Below, in pieces: positions 9,624 to 18,656 of a DNA stretch of 64,000 bases. The notes beneath the pieces are model-generated. The model made no database searches. It saw only the letters and a program-made list of their open reading frames with translations, and had not been told where the DNA came from. Numbering within the stretch: position 1 is the stretch's first letter; the number at the start of each line of letters is the position of its first letter. Both the position numbers and the translations under genes were made by a program. This DNA comes from Cellulophaga baltica (GTDB lineage Bacteria; Bacteroidota; Bacteroidia; Flavobacteriales; Flavobacteriaceae), in assembly GCF_018861125.1 (NCBI RefSeq), contig NZ_JAHKQN010000013.1, positions 451,464-515,463 of the forward strand, given 5' to 3'.

Positions 9624-10538
9624 ATGACTAAAAAAGCACAGTATCTACTAGGTATTATACTTACCATTCTAGTAGGAACCTATTTTTATTGGACATGTTG
9701 TAGCTCATGCAATGGCTCGAAAATAGAAGAAGAGGTTTTAATTGAGGAAACAGCTATTGAAGACGAACCAAAAGCCACTTCATATCCATTTGCCTTTAAA
9801 GATGGTGATTACAATGTAAATGTTAATGACAATTTTAACTTTAAAGCATCATCTTCAGCAATTTTATTACCACTTGCTGAAAATGTAGAAAATGAAATTA
9901 ATAATCTAAAAAAATACTTGAATGAGAATACTAATAAAGCATTTAACATTACAGGGTATTATACCAGTAGTGAGGAAAATAAATCTGTTTTCCCAAATTT
10001 AGGTTTTGCTAGAGCAAATGCCGTTAAAAATTATATTGTTAATAAAGGGATTCCTTCTCACTCTATAAATATCAATGAAGAATTAAAGGATAGTTTTATA
10101 CCTTCCGCAGAAAATGTTTTCTTTGGTCCAGTTGCTTATAGTATATCAGGAGAGACTGAAGACCTTAAAGACGAATTAAAAGCACTACATGATCAAATTG
10201 TTGCTGATCCTCTAGTTCTTCATTTTCAAACAGGAGAAGCTTCTATAAACCTATCTACAGAACAACGTCAAAAAATTGCAAACATATCAAGGTACCTTGA
10301 TAAAGTTGATGATGCCTCATGTTCAATTATCGGTCATACTGATAATCAAGGAGTACGTGCAAATAATATAAAACTAGGGTTAGATAGAGCAGATTTTACA
10401 AAATCATACTTAATAAATAATGGGATTTCTGAAGCTAAAATTACAACATCTTCAGAAGGACCTGATAGCCCTATTGCTACAAATGATACTCCTGAAGGTC
10501 GTAGCCAAAATAGAAGAACTATCGTAACACTAAAATAA
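9624..10538 (+). CDS. Membrane-anchored protein with two OmpA-like domains
   Basis: 304 residues. An N-terminal hydrophobic helix (about residues 6-24, LLGIILTILVGTYFYWTC) with a CCSSC cluster anchors it. An acidic linker and two OmpA C-terminal-like domains follow. The first (about 70-165) is divergent but keeps the ITGYYTSSEEN strand and the LGFARANAVKNYIV helix. The second (about 190-304) is canonical, with IIGHTDNQG, LGLDRADFTKSYL and the terminal GRSQNRRTIV. Such domains bind meso-diaminopimelate in peptidoglycan, so it probably tethers the membrane to the cell wall. A helix-hairpin-helix membrane protein starts 23 bases downstream. Confidence 0.85.
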   Translation: MTKKAQYLLGIILTILVGTYFYWTCCSSCNGSKIEEEVLIEETAIEDEPKATSYPFAFKDGDYNVNVNDNFNFKASSSAILLPLAENVENEINNLKKYLNENTNKAFNITGYYTSSEENKSVFPNLGFARANAVKNYIVNKGIPSHSININEELKDSFIPSAENVFFGPVAYSISGETEDLKDELKALHDQIVADPLVLHFQTGEASINLSTEQRQKIANISRYLDKVDDASCSIIGHTDNQGVRANNIKLGLDRADFTKSYLINNGISEAKITTSSEGPDSPIATNDTPEGRSQNRRTIVTLK

Positions 10539-10561
10539 TAAACCCTAATAAACTATAAATA

Positions 10562-11158
10562 ATGAACTTTGAAAATTTAAACATTTGGTGCTGGATCATT
10601 CCTGCTTTAGTAGGTATAATCTGTGGAATTCTTGGGTACTTAATAGGCCGCCTTTCGGGAAGTACAACAATTGATAATTCTGAAGACCTTAAAATATGTA
10701 ATGACAAAAATGCTAAGCTCGAAGCTGATTTAAAACTTTGCAAAGACAAAAGTTTAGGCCTTGAGAGTGATTTAGCTGCTTGTAAACTAAAATTGGCCAC
10801 ACCTCCACCAGTTGCTGAAACTCCTGTAACATCTTTTGCTGCTCCTGTAATTGCTATTCCTTTTGATGGTTCTGCGGCAAAATTAGCCTTTGGAAAAACC
10901 ATTAAAGAAGATGATCTAAAACTTGTTGAGGGTATTGGTCCTAAAATCGAAGGCATGTTCAAGGAAAATGGCATTAAAACCTGGAAAAAACTTTCAGAAG
11001 CAACTGTAGCCGAATGCCAAGCCATACTTGATACTGGCGGACCTAGATACAAAATTCACAATCCTGCGTCATGGCCACTACAATCTAAGATGTGTTATGA
11101 AGGTAAATGGACCGAATTAGTAAAATGGCAAGATGAACACGATCATGGTAAATTATAA
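10562..11158 (+). CDS. Membrane-anchored coiled-coil protein with helix-hairpin-helix domain
   Basis: 198 residues. One N-terminal membrane helix (about 8-29, with a GxxxGxLxG-like stretch) is followed by a short coiled coil with repeated 'LK.C.DK' units (about 40-78) and a Pro/Ala-rich linker. The C-terminal domain begins DDLKLVEGIGPKIEGMFKEN and continues to the segment GPRYKIHNPASWPLQ. That domain is a helix-hairpin-helix fold of the type seen next to ribosomal or complex-I-like annotations in Bacteroidota. The exact function is unknown and the GIGPKI loop could contact DNA. It is probably cotranscribed with the OmpA-like gene and ends at a strong terminator. Confidence 0.75.
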   Translation: MNFENLNIWCWIIPALVGIICGILGYLIGRLSGSTTIDNSEDLKICNDKNAKLEADLKLCKDKSLGLESDLAACKLKLATPPPVAETPVTSFAAPVIAIPFDGSAAKLAFGKTIKEDDLKLVEGIGPKIEGMFKENGIKTWKKLSEATVAECQAILDTGGPRYKIHNPASWPLQSKMCYEGKWTELVKWQDEHDHGKL

Positions 11159-11181
11159 ACTGTACCAATAAGATTAAAAAC

Positions 11182-11213
11182 AAAAAGGTTCGCCATAATA
11201 GCGAACCTTTTTT
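11182..11213. terminator. Bidirectional intrinsic terminator
   Basis: Perfect 12-base arms (11182-11193, 11201-11212) with a GC-rich core GGTTCGC/GCGAACC, a 7-base loop, and A- and T-rich flanks. It lies between the convergent helix-hairpin-helix gene and the desaturase gene. Confidence 0.92.
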
Positions 11214-11232
11214 GTATACTTAAGTTTTAGTT

Positions 11233-12231
11233 TTACAACCTTCCGTTTGCATCAACCCATTTAAATTGATAATCATCTTCTGGATGTTTCATACGTGTAG
11301 CAATACGCTCTAAACGAGATGGAAGTTTCATTAAATAATCTCTAGCACGTTCGCCATCGTCATTTAAACTTCTAATATTATCTAATTGCCAATACGCATT
11401 TAACTTTTTCAAAATGTCTATATAATCCATCGCAGTATAAACACCTAAGCGTTGTGCACAATTTGAAAAGTTTTCAAAAGCTGTACCTATTGTTCCTCCA
11501 GATTCACGTAAAAAATGTGCAGGCATAACTATTTTCTTTTTCATCATATCAGCAAAAGCTAACATCATTTGATTAGGGTCATGCTCAAAAATAGATTTTA
11601 CAAACTCTCTATACGCTAAGTGGTGACGCATTTCATCTCCAGCAATAATAGTACACATTTTACCTAATAGAACATTCCCTTTCTTTTTAGCCATTTGCCC
11701 TACACGCTTGTGCGATATGTTTGTTGCTAATTCTTGAAAAGAAGTATAAACAAAGTTTTTGTACGGGTCTCTATCGGTACCAATATCAAAACCATCAGCA
11801 ATTAAATGCTGCGTTGTAATTTCAACTTCTTTCATATTTACTCTACCAGAAAGGTATAAGTATTTATTTAAAACATCGCCATGACGGTTTTCTTCAGCTG
11901 TCCAATTACGAACCCATTTTGCCCAACCGTTACGTTTATTTTCTCCATGCTGATCTACACCTTCAACATCCATTAACCAAGACTCGTATGTAGGCAATGC
12001 TTCTTCAGTAATAGTATCTGCAACCATAGTTACCCAAAAATCGTAACCGAGCTCTTTTGATTCTTCTTGTATTTGCTTTACAGCATCTAAAAATCCGTCG
12101 CTTTGCGAATCTGGCAAAAAATCTGTTGGTTGCCAAATGTCTTCAATTGGAATAAGAAACTGATCAATAAAATCAGAAACTTTATGCTCAATTGCCCGCA
12201 TAACTTCTATTCTAATATTTTTTGCTGACAT
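11233..12231 (-). CDS. Acyl-ACP desaturase (soluble di-iron)
   Basis: 332 residues. Matches the ferritin-like stearoyl-ACP 9-desaturase family, which puts a double bond into acyl chains carried on ACP, using ferredoxin electrons and O2. Di-iron ligands are visible as EENRHG (residues 113-118) and DEMRHH (199-204), with an additional Glu pair at TITEEALP (76-77) and FQELAT in the middle. Full length. It would make monounsaturated fatty acids for membrane phospholipids. The gene is preceded by about 70 bases with no clear promoter box and ends at the shared terminator at 11182-11213. Confidence 0.92.
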   Translation of the reverse strand: MSAKNIRIEVMRAIEHKVSDFIDQFLIPIEDIWQPTDFLPDSQSDGFLDAVKQIQEESKELGYDFWVTMVADTITEEALPTYESWLMDVEGVDQHGENKRNGWAKWVRNWTAEENRHGDVLNKYLYLSGRVNMKEVEITTQHLIADGFDIGTDRDPYKNFVYTSFQELATNISHKRVGQMAKKKGNVLLGKMCTIIAGDEMRHHLAYREFVKSIFEHDPNQMMLAFADMMKKKIVMPAHFLRESGGTIGTAFENFSNCAQRLGVYTAMDYIDILKKLNAYWQLDNIRSLNDDGERARDYLMKLPSRLERIATRMKHPEDDYQFKWVDANGRL

Positions 12232-12301
12232 AATTATTTTTTTTCAAAGTTCGTTATAATAGCCCAATTCCTCTAAAAATTGGCTTACTTTTTAAATTGT
12301 A

Positions 12302-13027
12302 CTAATTTCTACCCTTCTCATCTGAATAAAAAGTATAAACAGGATCACTTTGCCACACTTCTTTAGTATCCACATTAATAATTGATAATGGTCCTTTAAA
12401 AGCCGCACCCGTATCTATATTCCAAACATTACCTGCGTTCTGAGGTGTCGTTTTTCCTATTCTTGTTACTGGCGTGTGTCCAATATAAATTTCTGAATAG
12501 TTTAATAATCTTTTTGGGTAGAAAGGGTCTTCAGTAGCTAATTTTGAATTTAAACACAATACCATTTCCCATAAAGTTCTATCCCAATAAAAAGTCTTTT
12601 TAAAATATTCAAATTCTACTCCCTTTAAGTTAGTAAAACCTGCATGAAGAAACAAACGGTTTTTATCATCTAAAAAATAATTTTCTAAACTAGTATAAAA
12701 ACCAATATGTAATTGTTTTGTTTTATCGTCTAATTTTAAATATGAATTCATTGTAGCTTCACCTCCGTGCTGAAACCATTGGGGATTATCTTTACCTTCT
12801 TCTAACCAAGCCCTGCACAACTCATCGTGATTACCCCTAATAAAAGTACAATTATGAGTAGTATTTAATGCTATTAAAAAACTTATTGTTTCAGAAGCAT
12901 CACTCCAGCCATCAACATAATCTCCTAAAAAAATCAGATGATCTTCGGTTGTTACATTGGCCTTTTCTAATACTTGTTGTAATGCCCTTAATCCTGAATG
13001 GATATCTCCTATTGCTAATGTTCTCAT
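12302..13027 (-). CDS. Metallophosphoesterase, Ser/Thr protein phosphatase type
   Basis: 241 residues with all the calcineurin-like phosphoesterase motifs in order: GDIHSG (7-12), GDYVDG, RGNHDE, a late HAG and GHTPV. It most resembles bacterial PrpA/'serine/threonine protein phosphatase 1' enzymes, which can also hydrolyse diadenosine tetraphosphate, so the physiological substrate is uncertain. The start codon overlaps the stop of the zinc-ribbon gene by four bases (13024-13027), implying translational coupling. Confidence 0.9.
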   Translation of the reverse strand: MRTLAIGDIHSGLRALQQVLEKANVTTEDHLIFLGDYVDGWSDASETISFLIALNTTHNCTFIRGNHDELCRAWLEEGKDNPQWFQHGGEATMNSYLKLDDKTKQLHIGFYTSLENYFLDDKNRLFLHAGFTNLKGVEFEYFKKTFYWDRTLWEMVLCLNSKLATEDPFYPKRLLNYSEIYIGHTPVTRIGKTTPQNAGNVWNIDTGAAFKGPLSIINVDTKEVWQSDPVYTFYSDEKGRN

Positions 13028-14109
13028 GATTGTGCAAAAATGCTAATAACTCCGATTATTATTACTAAAAATACTATTAAAAAGAATATTTTCCAGAAAG
13101 AATATGGCCTAACACCACTAATTACTCCTGTTTGACCGTTAATATAAAAACGATATTCTTTACCTGAATACCTGTATGAACTTATATAAGCAGGCACTAA
13201 AATGTGTTTAAATGTTTCATCAGATAATTTGATATTTGCATTTGAAACGCGTTGTGTGTCACCACCAATATCTCTTTTAATCCAACTATAAGCAATATTT
13301 TTTGCTTCTTGAAATGATTGGTGATGTCCATCTTTTAATGAAATTGTATATTTTTCAGTCACAAAACCAGAAAGGTAGTTAGAATTAAAAACAACCAAAT
13401 CACTCAAATTCCATTTAGCAATTTTAGCAGGCAAATCTCTTTGCTTCTTTTCTGATGCATTAATTAAAATATCGTCAATAAAACCATCAACAGAACCCGA
13501 AGCACTTGACCATCTCGTTTTTCTAACCTGTCTAGTTTGTGTTCCGTTTTTCGTTTTATAACGTTGATTTTCATAATAATAATCACCTCTTTGACCTTGA
13601 TATGTTGCAAATAAATTAGCATCAAAAGTCCAATGCGGAATATAAACACCATGCAACCCTTCAGCATCTAAAGCTGCTTTTTTAAGTTTATTAGGTGCAA
13701 ACCACAAACCATTTACCCAAGTTTTAAAAATTGATTTTGCCCTTTTAGCATCTAATTGAAACGGAACTAAGGCGCCGGGTAATATCCAACCCTCTTTTTC
13801 AACATCTTCTCTAATCAGAGGTTCGCTACAATAAATACAGGCCAGCGATTTATAGTTTTCTTCAACGTGTTGATTTGCCCCACAGTTTTTACAATGAAGC
13901 AAATCTATAGTTTCAGTATACGCATTTTCACCAACAACTTTTAAATAGTGGTCAAGCTCTAACTCTTCAAAACTAGTTTTAGCTTGTTCTATAAACTCTT
14001 CATAACCACAATACTCACATTTTAATTGATCAGAACCAGGTTTAAATTTTAGTTCTGCACCACAATTTGAGCATGATTTTTTATTTTCAGATGAAAAAGT
14101 TTTTTCCAT
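13024..14109 (-). CDS. Zinc-ribbon membrane protein (YdjG-like)
   Basis: 361 residues. Two zinc ribbons at the N-terminus: CSNC...CEYC (residues 13-35) and CKNC...CIYC (about 73-95). A long soluble region follows, with ILPGALVPFQLD and HGVYIPHWTFDA and a Tyr-rich stretch. One C-terminal membrane helix (about 335-356) ends in IFAQS. This order (ribbons, LVPF block, C-terminal anchor) resembles Bacillus YdjG, which acts in the membrane with the SPFH protein YdjI, and an SPFH gene lies directly upstream here. Function in this organism is inferred only. It overlaps the phosphatase gene by four bases. Confidence 0.72.
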   Translation of the reverse strand: MEKTFSSENKKSCSNCGAELKFKPGSDQLKCEYCGYEEFIEQAKTSFEELELDHYLKVVGENAYTETIDLLHCKNCGANQHVEENYKSLACIYCSEPLIREDVEKEGWILPGALVPFQLDAKRAKSIFKTWVNGLWFAPNKLKKAALDAEGLHGVYIPHWTFDANLFATYQGQRGDYYYENQRYKTKNGTQTRQVRKTRWSSASGSVDGFIDDILINASEKKQRDLPAKIAKWNLSDLVVFNSNYLSGFVTEKYTISLKDGHHQSFQEAKNIAYSWIKRDIGGDTQRVSNANIKLSDETFKHILVPAYISSYRYSGKEYRFYINGQTGVISGVRPYSFWKIFFLIVFLVIIIGVISIFAQS

Positions 14110-14177
14110 TTTTGGTATAACACCAGTTTTTATAACTACACAAGTGTGGTTATGTTTACAATTTTATATTTAAATGA

Positions 14178-15308
14178 TTATACAGGTAAAGGTGGTGGTG
14201 TATTACCGCCTAAAAACACCTTAAGCTCTTCAACATCTTTTAAAGCTCCCCAATTTGCCATACCTTGTTTCCAGATTAACGAATCTTTATTTATGGTACG
14301 ATTAGCAAAAAGCTCCTTCAACTTATCAAAAGTTACAGGTCCCATTTGAGTGCCGTTAGAAGCATAATGATACATTACTTGTGTGGGAATTGGTGGTGGT
14401 ACTGTGGATTGTTGCACATTATGAATAGGTTGTTGTGCCGCTTGCGGGCTCATCATACCTCCCATTTGTTGCGCTAAGGCAAAACCCATTCCCATGCCCA
14501 TTCCTGCGCCAGCTGTACCTCCTTCATTTTGAGCAGCCTGCTCAATAGCCTTTGCTGTTTTAAATTGGGTAAGCTTATTTAAATCTAATTTATCAAGCCT
14601 ACTGTATTCAAAAATTTCTTTTTTGAGTTCTTCAGGCATTGATACGTTTTCAATATAAAAACGCTCTAACAAAATACCAACTCTTCCAAATTCTGGTTGC
14701 ATCACCTCTTGGCAAGTTTCTGATAATTCGGTTGTATTTGCTGCGTATAATTCAATGGGCAAATTTGCTTCACCAACAGTATCAGTAAAACGAGTTACAA
14801 TTAAGCTTTTTAAATGCTCATTTACTTCGTAGTTTGTAAAATTACCATCTGTACCAACAACATCAACTACAAATTTACCTGCATCTTGGATTTTAAAACT
14901 ATAAGTACCAAAAGCTCTAATTTCAGTAAGCCCGAAGCGTTCATCATTTAAAATAACCGCATTTTTAGTTCCCCATTTTTCATCAGTAAATAAGGTTGTA
15001 TTTACAAAATACACCTCTGCTTTAAACGGACTGTTAAAACCATATTTCCAACCTTTTAAGGTTGTTAAAATTGGTAAATTTTGTGTATTCAAAGTATATG
15101 TACCTGGTGTAAAAACATCTGCTAATTGGCCTTCATTAATAAACACAGCAGTTTGCCCTTCACGAACAATTAATTTTGCATTATTTTTGATTTCATTCTG
15201 AAATCTTTCAAACCTATAAACAATAGTATCATCAGTATTATCAAGCCATTCAATAATATCAATAAACTCATGGCTTAATTTCTTTTTAATTTCGTCAAAT
15301 ATTCCCAT
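14178..15308 (-). CDS. SPFH/band-7 protein with C-terminal GYF_2 domain (YdjI-like)
   Basis: 376 residues from the chosen ATG at 15308 (MGIFDEIKKKLSHEF). An in-frame start 23 codons further up would add an unconvincing leader. Order: an SPFH domain of the 'virion core protein' subgroup (about 15-245, with IVREGQTAVFINEG), an Ala/Gly/Met-rich linker (GMGMGMGFALAQQMGG), then a GYF_2 domain near the end with GPVTFDKLKELF and WKQGMANW, and a Pro-rich tail. SPFH proteins form membrane-associated oligomers that organise lipid regions. With the zinc-ribbon gene 68 bases downstream, this looks like a reduced YdjG/YdjI membrane-stress pair without PspA. Confidence 0.85.
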   Translation of the reverse strand: MGIFDEIKKKLSHEFIDIIEWLDNTDDTIVYRFERFQNEIKNNAKLIVREGQTAVFINEGQLADVFTPGTYTLNTQNLPILTTLKGWKYGFNSPFKAEVYFVNTTLFTDEKWGTKNAVILNDERFGLTEIRAFGTYSFKIQDAGKFVVDVVGTDGNFTNYEVNEHLKSLIVTRFTDTVGEANLPIELYAANTTELSETCQEVMQPEFGRVGILLERFYIENVSMPEELKKEIFEYSRLDKLDLNKLTQFKTAKAIEQAAQNEGGTAGAGMGMGMGFALAQQMGGMMSPQAAQQPIHNVQQSTVPPPIPTQVMYHYASNGTQMGPVTFDKLKELFANRTINKDSLIWKQGMANWGALKDVEELKVFLGGNTPPPLPV

Positions 15309-15431
15309 TTTGGTTTGTGTTTTAATATTTTTCTTCAAGATACCTATTATCTTAAAATACGACAATATAAAGGGCAATATTTTAAAGTAGAATTAACTTT
15401 AACTGCGATTAATGACTATAGAAAACCGATC

Positions 15432-16568
15432 TTAATTGTATTTGACTTTACGCAGAATTCGCAGAGATTCTTTTAGAGAATGATACACTTTTTCATCATA
15501 TGCCTTAATTAAAAAACGAGACTCCTCTAACCTATCTTTAGCTTCTTCAAAACCATTTAAAAAGCAAATTAAATAGGTTGCTGGTAAATTTTGAAAATCT
15601 AATTTTTCATTATCAGTAAGGGGTGCTTCTTTCTTAATTTTTTCAATTAAAAACCCATTAGAATTATAAATATGATACAACGATTTCTTATCATATTCTG
15701 GCGCTTCAAAAATTAAATTACTTTGTATTTGGTACGTTCCATTGCTTTGAAAAGTAATTACGACCTTTTCTAAAGGATAATATTTTTGACGCTTCCCTAA
15801 ACCTAATTGCACATATTCTACTGTAGTAAATGAGTGATCATCGTATGTTATTGTAATTTCATCTAAGGCGGAATAAAAAAGTTTTACCTGTTCGTTAATC
15901 AACTCAATATCAACCCTTGAGTAGTAATATTCATTTTTAACTTTTTTTCTTTTTCCTGCCCAACAAACGACAAACTGTTCTTTAAAAACCCTGTATTCAC
16001 TCGTTAAGTTTTTATGTCTGTTATTTATAAAATCTACAACACCATCAAGGGTTAACTCTATATTATTACGAGCGTGTAATTCAATTGTTGCAACAGCATC
16101 AGAATTTATATCTTTCAACTCAATATCAAAAACCTTCGGTAGGCTTATACTGCCTTCTCTAAAAAAAACAGATCCTCCATAATATTTCCAAATATTCTTA
16201 CGAAGTGAACAAATTTTACCAGTTGATTTTATAGTTACCAAACCCACAACTTTACCTTCCGAAAGATCAGGAAAAGGTATGTTTTCATAAGAAATTATGG
16301 GAGGGTGATCTAAATAGGCATTTACTAAATTTTGTATTTTACTATCATCAAAAAAATCAACCCCAACAATTTTATTATCCTCATCTTCTACACCAATAAC
16401 AATAAATGAATTGTTTTTAGGGTTGCTATTTGCTAAAGCACATACATGCTTTAAAAATTTCGCCTTCCCCTCTTTTTCACCAATAGAGATAAACCTTTTT
16501 TTATCATAAAAACTATTCTCGTCATTATGTGCTAAAAGGCTTTTTACAAGAAGGCGCTTATTTATCAT
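15432..16568 (-). CDS. AlbA_2 (Schlafen-type) domain protein
   Basis: 378 residues. The N-terminal half (about 20-165) has the AlbA_2 pattern: a charged strand, FLKHVCALANSNP, then SFIVIGVEDEDNKIVGVDF and later VVGLVTIKSTG and FFREGS. The C-terminal half does not show the ATPase or winged-helix domain often fused to AlbA_2, and I do not recognise it. AlbA_2 proteins are putative nucleic-acid-binding regulators or defence components. The start overlaps the stop of the upstream SDR gene by one base (TAATG), so the two are coupled. Confidence 0.8.
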   Translation of the reverse strand: MINKRLLVKSLLAHNDENSFYDKKRFISIGEKEGKAKFLKHVCALANSNPKNNSFIVIGVEDEDNKIVGVDFFDDSKIQNLVNAYLDHPPIISYENIPFPDLSEGKVVGLVTIKSTGKICSLRKNIWKYYGGSVFFREGSISLPKVFDIELKDINSDAVATIELHARNNIELTLDGVVDFINNRHKNLTSEYRVFKEQFVVCWAGKRKKVKNEYYYSRVDIELINEQVKLFYSALDEITITYDDHSFTTVEYVQLGLGKRQKYYPLEKVVITFQSNGTYQIQSNLIFEAPEYDKKSLYHIYNSNGFLIEKIKKEAPLTDNEKLDFQNLPATYLICFLNGFEEAKDRLEESRFLIKAYDEKVYHSLKESLRILRKVKYN

Positions 16569-17329
16569 TATTCTTTGGTCAAAATAGTAGCAGTTGCTTG
16601 TGCATTCGGTACGATTACTAAATCGGTAATATTCACATAGTATGGCCGTGTGACAACAAAATGTACAACATCAGCAATATCTTCTGGTGTTAGCGGGTCA
16701 AAACCTTTATACACATTATCGGCACGAGACTCATCACCTTTAAAACGAACTTTACTAAATTCAGTTTCAACCAAACCTGGGTGAACAGCACCAACTCTAA
16801 TTCCATGTTTATGCAAATCTATTCGCATTGCTTGATTAAGTGCATCAACAGCATGTTTTGTAGCACAATAAACTCCACCATTCGGGTACACCTCTTTAGC
16901 AGCAGTAGAACCGATATTTATAATATGTCCTGATTTTTTTTCAACCATTTTAGGTGCAATTGCCTTAGAAACATACAGTAACCCTTTTACGTTGATATCT
17001 ATCATGGCATCCCAATCATCTGTATCACCTTCATTAATTGGTTCTAACCCGTGTGCATTACCCGCATTGTTAATTAAAATATCAATCTCAGAAAATTCTT
17101 TTGGTAATGATTCAACAGCTTCAAAAACAGCTTTTTTATTTTTTATATCAAAACTTAAAATATAAACTTCAGTTTTATCACTTAATTCTTTTTGTAAAAC
17201 TTCAAGTTTTTCTTTTCTTCTTCCGCATAAAATAAGGTTAATACCATTTGACGCGAATAATTTTGCAGTTGCTTCGCCAATACCACTAGTAGCACCAGTG
17301 ATAAAGGCTGTTTTATTTTTGTTCTTCAT
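16568..17329 (-). CDS. SDR oxidoreductase, YdfG-like
   Basis: 253 residues from the ATG at 17329 (MKNKNKTAFITGATSGIG). An in-frame start 12 codons earlier is less likely. Classical short-chain dehydrogenase: TGATSGIG cofactor loop, NNAGNAHG, Ser in NIGSTAA and the YCATK catalytic Tyr-Lys. The line VHPGLVETEFSKVRFKGD and the tail VIVPNAQATATI match the NADP-dependent 3-hydroxy acid / serine dehydrogenase (YdfG) group, which also reduces malonic semialdehyde. It is the first gene of a two-gene unit with the AlbA_2 protein and is divergent from moxR. Confidence 0.9.
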   Translation of the reverse strand: MKNKNKTAFITGATSGIGEATAKLFASNGINLILCGRRKEKLEVLQKELSDKTEVYILSFDIKNKKAVFEAVESLPKEFSEIDILINNAGNAHGLEPINEGDTDDWDAMIDINVKGLLYVSKAIAPKMVEKKSGHIINIGSTAAKEVYPNGGVYCATKHAVDALNQAMRIDLHKHGIRVGAVHPGLVETEFSKVRFKGDESRADNVYKGFDPLTPEDIADVVHFVVTRPYYVNITDLVIVPNAQATATILTKE

Positions 17330-17535
17330 ATTATGTAATACTAACAATCTTCTAGAAGATTTCAAAAAAAGTTGTACATATTGTTACATATTTGTGAAAT
17401 TATAAAATTAATCCCTTAAAACAGTCACAAAACGAATTGATTAAGCTAAGTTTTAACCAATTGTTAACAGCTGATATCTAAATAAATTTTCAATTTGCGA
17501 TACAAATTGTTAGCTTGTCCAAATAAATAAAACAT

Positions 17536-18537
17536 ATGGAAGAAAATACTTCAATCGATATTAGTGCTATTAACGAGAAAATTGCTCAAGAAAGTGCGTT
17601 TATTGATTTATTAATGTTAGAGATGAACAAAGTAATTGTTGGTCAAAAACATATGGTTGAACGTTTATTAATTGGTTTACTCGGTCAAGGTCATATTTTA
17701 TTAGAAGGTGTGCCTGGTTTAGCAAAAACACTTGCCATTAATACATTATCTAAAGCTGTTAAAGGTAGTTTTAGCAGAATACAATTTACACCAGATTTAT
17801 TGCCTGCCGATGTTGTTGGTACCATGATATATAATATGAAAGACAATGATTTTTCTATTAAAAAAGGTCCAATTTTTGCAAACTTCGTTCTTGCAGATGA
17901 GATAAACAGAGCACCAGCAAAGGTACAGTCAGCACTTTTAGAAGCAATGCAAGAAAAACAAGTGACTATTGGTGAAAAAACTTTTGTACTTGATAAGCCA
18001 TTTTTAGTAATGGCAACACAAAACCCTGTTGAACAAGAAGGTACTTACCCATTACCTGAAGCTCAGGTTGACCGTTTTATGTTAAAAACAGTAATTGATT
18101 ATCCTAAATTAACAGAGGAACAATTAATTATGCGTCAAAACTTGACTGGAAGTTATGAGCAAGTAAAACCTGTAGTAAGTGTAGAACAAATTTTAAGTGC
18201 TCAAAAAGCAGTTAAACAAGTTTACATGGATGAGAAAATTGAGAAGTATATTCTTGATATTATTTTTGCTACACGTTACCCTGAAAAATATAAATTAGAA
18301 GATTTAAAACCACTTATTAGCTTCGGTGCTTCTCCTAGAGGTAGTATTAACTTAGCAAATGCCGCTAAATGTTATGCCTTTATTAAAAGAAGAGGTTATG
18401 TAGTTCCTGAAGATGTGAGAGCTGTGGTTTATGATGTTTTAAGACATAGAATTGGTATTACTTATGAAGCTGAAGCTGAAAACATAACTTCAGAAGAAAT
18501 CATTAGTAAGATTGTAAACGAAATTGAAGTACCATAA
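17536..18537 (+). CDS. MoxR-family AAA+ ATPase
   Basis: 333 residues. Walker A GVPGLAKT, Walker B VLADEINRAP, and sensor/arginine segment ATQNPVEQEGTYPLPEAQVDRF are all intact. MoxR ATPases work with von Willebrand factor A proteins as chaperone-like systems, and here five such partner genes follow. First gene of the Bat operon. A hairpin at 18549-18578 separates it from the DUF58 gene and could reduce read-through. Its promoter lies in 17366-17535, where TCAATTTG (17490-17497) is a one-mismatch -7 box without a well-spaced TTG. Confidence 0.95.
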   Translation: MEENTSIDISAINEKIAQESAFIDLLMLEMNKVIVGQKHMVERLLIGLLGQGHILLEGVPGLAKTLAINTLSKAVKGSFSRIQFTPDLLPADVVGTMIYNMKDNDFSIKKGPIFANFVLADEINRAPAKVQSALLEAMQEKQVTIGEKTFVLDKPFLVMATQNPVEQEGTYPLPEAQVDRFMLKTVIDYPKLTEEQLIMRQNLTGSYEQVKPVVSVEQILSAQKAVKQVYMDEKIEKYILDIIFATRYPEKYKLEDLKPLISFGASPRGSINLANAAKCYAFIKRRGYVVPEDVRAVVYDVLRHRIGITYEAEAENITSEEIISKIVNEIEVP

Positions 18538-18548
18538 ATATTTAAAAA

Positions 18549-18578
18549 AAACACTTTTCAATAATCAGAAAAGTGTTT
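18549..18578 (+). terminator. Intercistronic hairpin after moxR
   Basis: Perfect 11-base arms (18549-18559, 18568-18578; core ACACTTTTC/GAAAAGTGT) with an 8-base loop, 12 bases past the moxR stop. It is followed by TGATCAA rather than a T run, so partial attenuation or mRNA 3'-end protection is more likely than full termination. Confidence 0.45.
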
Positions 18579-18656
18579 GATCAACTGGGTGCTAAAACTA
18601 AAGTTTATAAAAGTCCTTTTTCTTAGTATTTTGAAAGAGGGTCGAGAGAGACCAAA

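Noticed and set aside
10519-11052. 177-residue open frame opposite the helix-hairpin-helix gene
   Set aside because: It overlaps a gene with clear domains over most of its length; Ser/Leu-rich shadow translation with no motif.
14131-14152. Terminator between SPFH and zinc-ribbon genes
   Set aside because: Ten-base dyad with one mismatch on the minus strand and no T tract in the right direction; could be chance.
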